NCBI GenBank assembly: GCA_017134815.1
Contig: CP071032.1
Location: 1,178,001-1,242,000, forward strand
DNA: 64,000 nt
Direction: 5' to 3'
From: Lentisphaerota bacterium
GTDB taxonomy: Bacteria; Verrucomicrobiota; Lentisphaeria; Victivallales; Victivallaceae
The notes beneath the pieces are model-generated. The model was not told where the DNA came from and searched no databases. It saw only the letters and a program-made list of their open reading frames with translations. Positions 56,178 to 62,857 of the stretch are shown in pieces. Each line of letters starts with the position of its first letter. Positions within the stretch are counted from its first letter, which is position 1. Made by a program: the position numbers and the translations under genes.

Positions 56178-56967
56178 GTCATATCTGCTGCTGCTGGCAG
56201 CGTTTCTGGGCCTGCCGCTGGTTATCCTGCTGCTGCCGCTCATAATGTGGCTGCGTTTCAGCAATAAAAACCGTGGCCCGAGAATAGGCGTTCTGGTCTC
56301 AAACCGCTGGCCCTATCGAATGCAGTATCTTCGCCTTCCCTATGATCTGGCAATCTGGCGGGCTGGAGGAAGCTCCGTAACAATTGCCCCTGCCGACCTG
56401 CGGCGGCTGCCGGAAATACTTGACCGGCTTGACGGAGTTATCCTGACCGGAGGGGAAGATATAGATCCGGCTTTGTACAAGGGAACCCCTTCTGCAGCCG
56501 GACTGCATAATCCGGCAAGGGACAGGCTTGAAATTGAAGCATTGCGACTGCTGGAAACCAGAAAGCTGCCGGCTCTTTGCATTTGCCGCGGAGCCCAGCT
56601 TATGACCGTCTATTATGGGGGGATGCTCCAGGCACATGACCCGAACCCGGCACAACTGCGCCGTCATGCCTCATCCATCTGTCGACTGGCTGGGCATAAG
56701 ACGCATATTGTTCCAAATACCAGGCTTCACGCCATCATCGGCCAAAATGAAATCAAGGTCAATTCCATTCATCACCAGGCAGCTGCCTGCGTCAATAAAC
56801 TTAAAGTCTCCGCAGTCGCTCAAAATGACGGCTGCATTGAAGGCGTAGAACTTTCAGACCGTTCCCGCTTTCTAATCGGGGTACAGTGGCACCCGGAGCT
56901 TTCAGCTCCTTTTAACCGTGTGCAGCAGCAGCTGTTCAACGCTTTAATTGACACTGCCAGGAAATAA
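56164..56967 (+). CDS. Membrane-anchored C26 gamma-glutamyl hydrolase-like protein
   Basis: A 267-aa class I amidotransferase-fold protein of the peptidase C26 group. The N-terminus is a membrane anchor (SYLLLLAAFLGLPLVILLLPLIMWL) followed by a positively charged stretch. The catalytic cysteine is in PALCICRGAQLMTVYYGG, where relatives have GICRGxQ, and the His/Glu of the triad are in GVQWHPELS. LTGGEDIDPALY is the family signature upstream. Family members cut gamma-glutamyl bonds (PuuD, folate gamma-hydrolase). It begins with TTG at 56164 inside the ATP-grasp gene. By charge distribution the catalytic part probably stays in the cytoplasm, but orientation is not certain. Confidence 0.82.
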   Translation: MKKFESYLLLLAAFLGLPLVILLLPLIMWLRFSNKNRGPRIGVLVSNRWPYRMQYLRLPYDLAIWRAGGSSVTIAPADLRRLPEILDRLDGVILTGGEDIDPALYKGTPSAAGLHNPARDRLEIEALRLLETRKLPALCICRGAQLMTVYYGGMLQAHDPNPAQLRRHASSICRLAGHKTHIVPNTRLHAIIGQNEIKVNSIHHQAAACVNKLKVSAVAQNDGCIEGVELSDRSRFLIGVQWHPELSAPFNRVQQQLFNALIDTARK

Positions 56968-56970
56968 TAA

Positions 56971-58179
56971 TTACTGACGCTGCAGCAGCTTATTCAATTT
57001 CCACAACAGCAGACCATTCTCGACACTGCAGTCGCCACCAGCATCCAGACGATAATGATAGCCGTTTATTGCCAGCACCTTGCGGTTTGCAGCCAGTCTC
57101 ATTTTATTGATACGGACACCATAGTCCGGCCTGAAAAGCAACTGGGAGGTACCTGTGGAAATATTCAACTGCCATAAAGAGCCTTCACTCGAGCAGCCAA
57201 TAATAATCTCACGATTCACCGGCAGCAACTCAGTAACAATAATCCTGCCCGGAATATCATTTATATCTCTGTTATTAAGGTTAATAACTGACTGAGGATC
57301 CGGCATTTTGCCCTTGCCGCGCAATATTTCCCGCCAGCCGTAAACCGAAACATCGCTTATCCCGCTGACAAACAATTTACGCCCGTCCCGGCTGAAACTT
57401 ATCGCCTTCGAGTCAGTGCTGTCACTAGTGAAAGTACAGCAGGCAAACGGCAAGCCGCAGGAATTGTTCTGATCTGAACCTGCTGGCAGATCAGCTACGA
57501 CACACTCTTTTTCAAGGTCAATTATTTTAAAACTGCCGTATTCACTCAAAAATAAAAACGGCTCGACCGGGTGTACCGCCCATCCTGAAATACTTTTTCC
57601 TGAATATATGGTCTTCTGATCAAACCTCTCCTCAGGATAAGCCACAATTACTTCTTTGGAAATGCTGTAAAAACGCTCGTCTTGAAAAAACATGCCTTTT
57701 ACTCTGCTGTCATGAACAACAGCTTCCCGCAACTGAAAATTATTGATCCGCCTGACTTCAGCAACCCATTTACCGTCACAATATGCAATGCCAACCAGTT
57801 TCTCATACTCGTCAGCGCAAATTGTGTCGACTTCCCCATGGATACGCAGCCAGGCAACACTTTCTTTTTTGAAGCTTTTGCAGTTGACCCGCTCAAATTC
57901 AATCGGTTCGCTTTCAGTTTCCCCGTACCATGCCACCAGCATGTTGCCGGATTTCGGCAGTACGCACGCCTGAACATGTTTAGGGAAGTCCTCAAAGCTG
58001 CGGTCGAACATTACAGCAGGCTCTACGGGCGAATCGTCGCAGTCAGAAAATTTTATTCCGCTGATTCTTGCTGAAAGCGGAATGTCAGAGTTACCGGCAA
58101 AGTATTCATAACAGCCGGTTTGCTCCATTGCATCCTGGTTACACGAAGACAGAACTCCATCGAGTCTTTCGTATTTCAT
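56971..58179 (-). CDS. Beta-propeller-like (WD40-type) protein
   Basis: A 402-aa soluble protein with no signal peptide and no recognisable enzyme motif. Repeated strands of the type ISGWAVHPVEPFLFLSEYGSFKIIDLEKECVVADLPAG, KAISFSRDGRKLFVSGISDVSVYGW and INKMRLAANRKVLAINGYHYRLDAG fit blades of a WD40 or PQQ-like propeller. Repeats are too diverged to count reliably. It has many cysteines (CNQDAMEQTGCYEY, CGLPFACCTF). I start at the ATG at 58179, where AGGAG is well placed; an ATG six codons upstream is weaker. It may be a protein-interaction scaffold. It converges on the C26 gene with a 3-bp gap. Confidence 0.6.
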   Translation of the reverse strand: MKYERLDGVLSSCNQDAMEQTGCYEYFAGNSDIPLSARISGIKFSDCDDSPVEPAVMFDRSFEDFPKHVQACVLPKSGNMLVAWYGETESEPIEFERVNCKSFKKESVAWLRIHGEVDTICADEYEKLVGIAYCDGKWVAEVRRINNFQLREAVVHDSRVKGMFFQDERFYSISKEVIVAYPEERFDQKTIYSGKSISGWAVHPVEPFLFLSEYGSFKIIDLEKECVVADLPAGSDQNNSCGLPFACCTFTSDSTDSKAISFSRDGRKLFVSGISDVSVYGWREILRGKGKMPDPQSVINLNNRDINDIPGRIIVTELLPVNREIIIGCSSEGSLWQLNISTGTSQLLFRPDYGVRINKMRLAANRKVLAINGYHYRLDAGGDCSVENGLLLWKLNKLLQRQ

Positions 58180-58197
58180 ATAATCTCCTCTCTCCAT

Positions 58198-58229
58198 AAA
58201 AAAAGACTGTGAATAATATATCCACAGTC
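58198..58229 (-). terminator. Intrinsic terminator of the flavin reductase gene
   Basis: On the minus strand GACTGTG pairs with CACAGTC, followed by seven T residues, just before the beta-propeller gene. Confidence 0.85.
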
Positions 58230-58261
58230 CATACTAAAGCAAGTTGTAATAACAAAAAATA

Positions 58262-58789
58262 TTACATATACCGCTCAACGCCACTAATATTCAGCACCTC
58301 CGCGACAAACAGAATATGGAAGTCGCGATTTGGATAGCACTTCGGCATTATCCCCTTGTCAATAAAGTTCTTGCCCTTGAGCTGGTCATAATAAAGCTTA
58401 CGGCATTCAATTATCAGTTCCGCTTCGTCAAAACCGGCGCAGTCTACAACCTCAGACTTCACCGGAGTGAGTCCGCACTCAGCCACCTTATCAATTTCAC
58501 TGCCGGAATGGGCTCCGCAGAACGAAAGAACATCTTTCTGATCCTCATTCAGAGCGTTCAAAGTAAAGGTGTCATATTTTTCAAGCAACTTTAAAGTATG
58601 CCGCTGTGGCCTGACCCCTACCATGACCACCGGCTTGAACCACATTGTGCCCATCATTCCCCAGGAGATGGTCATTGGATTGAAAACATTACGGTGGAAG
58701 TCTCCGCCGTTAAGCAGCATCCAGTCTTTATTCAGAATTTTGAAGACTTCTATGCTGAAGTCATCAATTTCTATCTTGTTTCTTTTCAT
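58262..58789 (-). CDS. Flavin reductase-like FMN-binding protein
   Basis: A 175-aa protein of the flavin reductase/FMN-binding split-barrel family. NVFNPMTISWGMMGTMWFKPVVMVGVRPQRHTLKLLEKYDTFTLNAL matches the FMN-binding core (N/TxxWG, then PxRxT/S). FCGAHSGSEIDKVAECGLTPV follows, as in the group of anaerobe members that act as electron-transfer flavoproteins. The partner is unknown. It is separately terminated and shows no operon link. Confidence 0.85.
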   Translation of the reverse strand: MKRNKIEIDDFSIEVFKILNKDWMLLNGGDFHRNVFNPMTISWGMMGTMWFKPVVMVGVRPQRHTLKLLEKYDTFTLNALNEDQKDVLSFCGAHSGSEIDKVAECGLTPVKSEVVDCAGFDEAELIIECRKLYYDQLKGKNFIDKGIMPKCYPNRDFHILFVAEVLNISGVERYM

Positions 58790-58823
58790 TGATTAAACCT
58801 GCTGTATTTTATAATATTACGGT

Positions 58824-59240
58824 CTATTTTTTTAAAAGACGTTCAATACTTCTGACTTTCTTGGCAACAGAATTCAAGCGGAATTCGATTGAATTCAGAA
58901 TCCAGAACTGAAAATGCTCAACCTTGTTCTGCTTATGCATCATCCAGATGATTTTAATCGAAATCATCAGGACACCGACCTCCAGAGAAAGCATGGCAGT
59001 AAATTTGGGAATTCTCAGGTCAAAAAAGTGACGCAGAATATCAAGCCCGAAAATCAGCACCAGCACACCGATAAAGACGATATTAAAGATTCTATCCCTT
59101 TTCTGTGAATCAGCTCCCCCTATAGCACCTATAACCTGCCTGATCTGCTCTTTTTCCTTGCGATAATCCTCAAGTTCCTGCCGCAAGGCCAACAGCTCTT
59201 CATCAAGTCTCTTTTCTTCTCTTTTGATCTCTTCTGTCAT
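58824..59240 (-). CDS. Small coiled-coil membrane protein
   Basis: A 138-aa protein of unknown function. Residues 1 to about 45 form a charged coiled coil (EEIKREEKRLDEELLALRQELEDYRKEKEQIRQV). Two membrane segments follow (IFNIVFIGVLVLIFGLDIL and FTAMLSLEVGVLMISIKIIWMM), then a basic C-terminal helix (SVAKKVRSIERLLKK). I start at the ATG at 59240, with GGGA 7 nt upstream. The folB stop is 2 bp away, so the two are likely co-translated. I find no known family. Confidence 0.55.
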   Translation of the reverse strand: MTEEIKREEKRLDEELLALRQELEDYRKEKEQIRQVIGAIGGADSQKRDRIFNIVFIGVLVLIFGLDILRHFFDLRIPKFTAMLSLEVGVLMISIKIIWMMHKQNKVEHFQFWILNSIEFRLNSVAKKVRSIERLLKK

Positions 59241-59242
59241 TA

Positions 59243-59596
59243 TCAAGTCCCGCTTCTTTCGATTACCACAGCGACGCTTTTAGAATTCTTCAGCGCATCC
59301 GGCTTGTCAACACTGACCACCGCCCGCGTTATTCTCTTATAACCTAAACATATTTTAGCGACTTCCTCGGCAAACCGCTCAACCAGATTAAAACTGGAGG
59401 AGTGGCCAAGCTCCACTATCCGCCGCTCGATTTCAGAATAATCCACACTGTCACGCAAATCATCGCTCTCGCCCGCGGCTTTCAAGTGCAGACTCAGCTC
59501 TACATTAACCTTCAGCTGCTGCTTTTCAGTGCGTTCCTCGGGAAGAGTACCAATTATAGTCTTAACTTTTACGTTTCGAAGAATTATTTTATCCAT
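59243..59596 (-). CDS. folB: Dihydroneopterin aldolase
   Basis: A 117-aa FolB-type enzyme of folate synthesis, splitting dihydroneopterin to hydroxymethyl-dihydropterin and glycolaldehyde. It starts MDKIILRNVKVKTIIGTLPEERTEKQQLKVNVEL, where the family has GVxxxERxxxQ. It contains DDLRDSVDYSEIERRIVELGHSSSFNLVERFAEEVAKICL, in which the glutamate of VERFAE and the upstream DYSEI match the active site, and VSVDKPDAL near the end. I begin at the ATG at 59596; a frame extends 20 codons upstream but lacks homology. No folP/folK is adjacent. The small membrane protein gene follows directly. Confidence 0.9.
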   Translation of the reverse strand: MDKIILRNVKVKTIIGTLPEERTEKQQLKVNVELSLHLKAAGESDDLRDSVDYSEIERRIVELGHSSSFNLVERFAEEVAKICLGYKRITRAVVSVDKPDALKNSKSVAVVIERSGT

Positions 59597-59854
59597 GTCA
59601 TATCCCTTTTTTAAAATTGGAAACAACCGGTCCCCTGGCAGTACATTTACAATCAAGACCGGCGGTATTTGATCCGGATTGCGCCGACGGGCAAGCAGAC
59701 CGCAAAGCTGACAAAAAATCAGGTATCGCTATAAAATAACAGCAACTTCTTTGAAATCAATACCTCATTATTGTATCTTGATATTTAAATAGCCACATAC
59801 CGGTATGAAAAGATTTCACCGGCAGCGAAGCAGCTGAATAAAGAGGAGGTCTCT

Positions 59855-60412
59855 TTGCCTGAAAAAGTTGAACATAAAAGGCTTTTCATAGCGATTGATT
59901 TGCCGCGGCCGCTTTGCGATGACCTCAGTGAGCTGCAAAGCCGCATGCCCGGTCTCAAGTGGACTGTTCCCCGGCAGCTGCACCTGACTTTAGCCTTTCT
60001 GGGGAATGTAGCGGTTTCAGACATCAAGCCGCTGGGTTCAGCTTTGCGGACCGTGACTCTGAAACCGTTTACGCTTTGCATTAAAGACACCGGGTTCTTT
60101 CCAGACCAGCGCAGGCCCTCAATTTTCTGGCTCGGGACAAATGTGTCACCGAAACTGCAGGAATTGAAGGATCAGGTTGATGCTGTAGTTTTCAGGCAAT
60201 TGAATCTGCAGCCGGGAAAGCGTGCTTTTGTGCCGCATATCACGCTGCTGCGCTTCCGCCGCCCTCCCCGCCCGCAGGTTGTAAAGCGCCTGTCCGGGCT
60301 GTTTGAAAAAACTACAGGGCAAACCATCAATGTGAGTTGTTTTTATTTGTATTCCAGCCGGTTAAGTCAATCCGGAGCTCAGCATGATATTGAAGCGAAA
60401 TTTGTTCTCTAA
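59855..60412 (+). CDS. thpR: RNA 2',3'-cyclic phosphodiesterase (2'-5' RNA ligase family)
   Basis: A 185-aa 2H phosphoesterase. The paired HxTL motifs are HLTLAFLG and HITLLRFRR. KRLFIAIDLPRPLCDDL opens the protein as in ThpR, and the spacing between motifs is normal. It hydrolyses RNA 2',3'-cyclic phosphates and can join 2'-5' RNA ends in vitro; its cellular role is not settled. The start is TTG at 59855, supported by AGAGGAGG ending 5 nt before it; no suitable ATG is nearby. It is a single-gene unit. Confidence 0.93.
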   Translation: MPEKVEHKRLFIAIDLPRPLCDDLSELQSRMPGLKWTVPRQLHLTLAFLGNVAVSDIKPLGSALRTVTLKPFTLCIKDTGFFPDQRRPSIFWLGTNVSPKLQELKDQVDAVVFRQLNLQPGKRAFVPHITLLRFRRPPRPQVVKRLSGLFEKTTGQTINVSCFYLYSSRLSQSGAQHDIEAKFVL

Positions 60413-60441
60413 CTATTTTACTTTTTTTTCACAAAATTTTC

Positions 60442-60469
60442 TTGCACTTTTCAAATTAAACTATATAAT
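60442..60469 (+). promoter_or_regulatory. Sigma-70 promoter of tRNA-Asn
   Basis: TTGCAC (60442-60447), 16 bp, then a perfect TATAAT (60464-60469), 46 bp upstream of the tRNA. This gives a short 5' leader of about 40 nt. Confidence 0.75.
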
Positions 60470-60515
60470 AATGGCTCGTTTGAATGAGTTCAGGCCTGTT
60501 CAAATGAAAATACGC

Positions 60516-60590
60516 TCCGGCATAGCTCAGCGGTAGAGTAGGTGGCTGTTAACCACTTGGTCGCTGGTTCGAATCCAGCTGCCGGAGCCA
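60516..60590 (+). tRNA. tRNA-Asn (anticodon GTT)
   Basis: A 75-nt cloverleaf with encoded CCA. The acceptor TCCGGCA pairs with TGCCGGA, the discriminator is G, anticodon GTT is at 60548-60550, and the T arm is CTGGTTCGAATCCAG. Seven T residues follow and should end the transcript. It lies 114 bp left of the CRISPR-associated region. Confidence 0.97.
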
Positions 60591-60639
60591 TTTTTTTGCC
60601 TGCCCCTCCCCATCTGTAGATTTTTTGACCAATATATTT

Positions 60640-60741
60640 TCATTTTAACACCAAAGTTATTGTATTATTTATTAATATGTTATATAATATAACTCCAGTT
60701 TCAGCTGGAATCTGAGGAGTTTTTTTTCGATCGACCATACC
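60640..60741 (-). ncRNA. Candidate tracrRNA with anti-repeat (or degenerate terminal repeat)
   Basis: The block 60704-60741 resembles the CRISPR repeat but has a 2-nt insertion and several changes. Read on the minus strand it is preceded by TTGCTT (60762-60757), 17 bp, TATGGT (60739-60734). A transcript from near 60727 would pair with repeat nucleotides 1-7 and 14-22. The changes G7 to A and T31 to C leave G:U pairs. Downstream, the minus strand can form CCAG/CTGG and GTTATA/TATAAC hairpins. Against it: no T-run terminator is visible. The alternative is a decayed last repeat. The left boundary is arbitrary. Confidence 0.4.
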
Positions 60742-60762
60742 GTTGTTACACCGGCAAAGCAA

Positions 60763-61524
60763 GCTGGAGCTTGTAGAGTTTTTTAGATCGACTATATTTA
60801 TATATGAATAGGTATCATATATACCAGAGCTGGAGCTTGTAGAGTTTTTTAGATCGACTATATTAGACAGCTTTTGACCAATTCCGACCAGTGTGCTGGA
60901 GCTTGTAGAGTTTTTTAGATCGACTATATTTATCAGCTTTATCAGCAAGCGATTCAGGCAGCTGGAGCTTGTAGAGTTTTTTAGATCGACTATATTGTGG
61001 TATCTAATCTAAGGGGGTGCATATGAGCTGGAGCTTGTAGAGTTTTTTAGATCGACTATATTACAATTGAGGTACTTCCAGGAGGATATGTCGCTGGAGC
61101 TTGTAGAGTTTTTTAGATCGACTATATTCTGAAAAAGGGCCGTCAATATCTCCATAGGGCTGGAGCTTGTAGAGTTTTTTAGATCGACTATATTGAATTT
61201 CGAAGAATCAAATAATATGGGGAGGCTGGAGCTTGTAGAGTTTTTTAGATCGACTATATTTTAACTCCTTCCTTTATCCCAAAACTAGCGGCTGGAGCTT
61301 GTAGAGTTTTTTAGATCGACTATATTGCGCTAATTGGCGCAAAAATACCCTGGAATGCTGGAGCTTGTAGAGTTTTTTAGATCGACTATATTAGTCAGGT
61401 TAACATATGGCACAGACATTAGGCTGGAGCTTGTAGAGTTTTTTAGATCGACTATATTGCATTTAGTTCAGATTCAGTGTAGGCTGCGGCTGGAGCTTGT
61501 AGAGTTTTTTAGATCGACTATATT
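60763..61524 (+). CRISPR. Type II-C CRISPR array, 12 repeats and 11 spacers
   Basis: Twelve identical 36-nt repeats begin every 66 bp from 60763 to 61489 (starts 60763, 60829, 60895, 60961, 61027, 61093, 61159, 61225, 61291, 61357, 61423, 61489), with 11 spacers of 30 nt. Each repeat starts GCTGGAGCTTGTAGAG, then six T, and ends AGATCGACTATATT. On the + strand TTGTAG (repeat positions 9-14) and TATATT (31-36) are 16 bp apart, a promoter-like pair inside every repeat. By analogy with Neisseria type II-C this points to + strand crRNAs starting about 6 nt into each spacer, leaving about 24 nt of guide. The diverged copy at 60704 marks the left end as old; new spacers would then enter next to cas2. 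Confidence 0.97.
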
Positions 61525-61526
61525 AG

Positions 61527-61557
61527 GTCCGTTGCAAGTATTTAACTTGCAACGGAC
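61527..61557. repeat. Perfect 13-bp inverted repeat between array and cas2
   Basis: GTCCGTTGCAAGT (61527-61539) and ACTTGCAACGGAC (61545-61557) flank a five-base loop, starting 2 nt after the last CRISPR repeat. No T run follows on either strand, so it is not a standard terminator for cas2 or the array. A role in leader recognition or RNA structure is open. Confidence 0.7.
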
Positions 61558-61583
61558 TATTCAGCATCCAGCTGTAAAAAAAA

Positions 61584-61940
61584 CTAAAAAAGCAGTAACT
61601 GTTCAGGAGGTTCTTCCGGTTTTTCCGGCATTCTCCCGTAAAAAACCGCCATCTCTCCAAACTGCTTGTCAGTAATCATCACAACCCGCACTTGTCCATC
61701 CGGAGGCAAGCCGGCTTCAATATATTTACAGTACTTCGCGGCATTCTCACGTGATGCGCAAAACTTCGCGTATACAGAAAACTGCAGCATTGAAAACCCT
61801 TCACGCAGCAACAGCTTTCTAAACCTGACATAAGCCCGTTTATTGGCTGATGACTTCACCGGAAGATCAAACATGGCAAAAATCCACATATTCTCAATCT
61901 TTGAAAGTTTATTTTTGTTTTTCTTGAACTTTTTTTTCAC
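61584..61940 (-). CDS. cas2: CRISPR-associated endoribonuclease/integrase subunit Cas2
   Basis: A 118-aa Cas2. The core begins MWIFAMFDLPVKSSANKRAYVRFRKLLLREGFSMLQFSVYAKFC, with the conserved MFDLP aspartate, as in type II Cas2, and ends GQVRVVMITDKQFGEMAVFYG. With Cas1 it forms the integrase that inserts new spacers. I use the GTG at 61940, 2 nt after the cas1 stop, which adds a Lys-rich 17-residue leader; the ATG at 61889 is the alternative. It is the last gene of the cas operon. The array follows after about 60 bp, with no csn2 or cas4 between. Confidence 0.93.
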   Translation of the reverse strand: MKKKFKKNKNKLSKIENMWIFAMFDLPVKSSANKRAYVRFRKLLLREGFSMLQFSVYAKFCASRENAAKYCKYIEAGLPPDGQVRVVMITDKQFGEMAVFYGRMPEKPEEPPEQLLLF

Positions 61941-61942
61941 TG

Positions 61943-62857
61943 TTATTCTTGAATACCCGCAAAAATATCATCAGGCAGGGCAATGCTTCTGCCGTTGTTT
62001 TCAAAAGCAAAAGCCAGCGATGCGGACATTTTTGCCAAAGCATTAAATATTGTTATTGATTCCCCGTTAAATACCACCCTGCAGAGAACTGCACTGATGA
62101 TTTCCCTTTTTATAACGGCATCAAGCTCGGCAGCAGCAGAATAACTGCTCAACAGCCGGCAAACAGCAAGGTCCACAACCGGGCGGAAGGGCTCCATTAG
62201 GTCATCCGCCAGACAAAACGGATTGTAACGGTTGTGGTGATTTACCCCCAGAGTCGGATGCAATCCTGACGCACAAATCGCACGTGCCGTCATGGCCCTT
62301 AATACCGCATAACCATAATTTAACCAGGAATTGATACCGTCCTGATCAAAGTCCCGCTTAAAATCCACAACAGGCTTGAACAGCTGCCGCCAGTAAATTT
62401 TAGCTGCCCGAGCTTCAATATTGGATGAATCACCGGAACGGACAAGACTTACCAGAGGCAGCAAACCGCCATCGTCACCGCCGGTAAGCTTCAGGACAGT
62501 TGCCTGATTGCGTATTTTGTCCCTGACAATCTGCCGCCATATCCTCTTCTTCAGCGGCAGTGACGCCGCCGCCTGTGCCGTGAACCTTTCTGTTTGAATA
62601 TAATGCCCCTGCATCGGCAGCAGCATCCCCGAGGGCATGTGCTTCTGGTCACAGATTACCACGATCCCTCCTGATGAAGCGATGCCGTCAAGCACGGCAT
62701 GGGTCATGGTCGCGGCATTGTTCGAAATCAGCAAAGCCGCGACGTCGCCTAAAGGCAGAGTCTGTGATTTACCCTCCTTGTTTCTTATGGCAAGCAGCCG
62801 GTTAGTCACATTCAGAAAAACCGGCTGCCCGGAAATATCAATTATCCGGTCAGTCAT
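61943..62857 (-). CDS. cas1: CRISPR-associated integrase Cas1
   Basis: A 304-aa type II Cas1, the catalytic subunit of spacer acquisition. It opens MTDRIIDISGQPVFLNVTNRLLAIRN, then LPLGDVAALLISNNAATMTHAVLDGIASSGGIVVICD. The helical domain carries the metal ligands: the glutamate in IEARAAKIYWRQLF, the histidine in GLHPTLGVNHHNRYNPFCLADDLMEPFRPVVD and the aspartate of that block. Length matches type II-C Cas1. Its start overlaps the cas9 stop by 8 bp. Confidence 0.97.
   Translation of the reverse strand: MTDRIIDISGQPVFLNVTNRLLAIRNKEGKSQTLPLGDVAALLISNNAATMTHAVLDGIASSGGIVVICDQKHMPSGMLLPMQGHYIQTERFTAQAAASLPLKKRIWRQIVRDKIRNQATVLKLTGGDDGGLLPLVSLVRSGDSSNIEARAAKIYWRQLFKPVVDFKRDFDQDGINSWLNYGYAVLRAMTARAICASGLHPTLGVNHHNRYNPFCLADDLMEPFRPVVDLAVCRLLSSYSAAAELDAVIKREIISAVLCRVVFNGESITIFNALAKMSASLAFAFENNGRSIALPDDIFAGIQE

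Noticed and set aside
60640-60948. A minus-strand open frame with repeated NIVDLKNSTSSS peptides
   Set aside because: Same artefact of the CRISPR repeats on the other strand.
61334-61675. A + strand open frame of 113 codons with a repeated LELVEFFRSTIL peptide
   Set aside because: It reads through the CRISPR repeats. The 66-bp period is a multiple of three, which keeps the frame open and repeats the peptide. There is no ribosome site.
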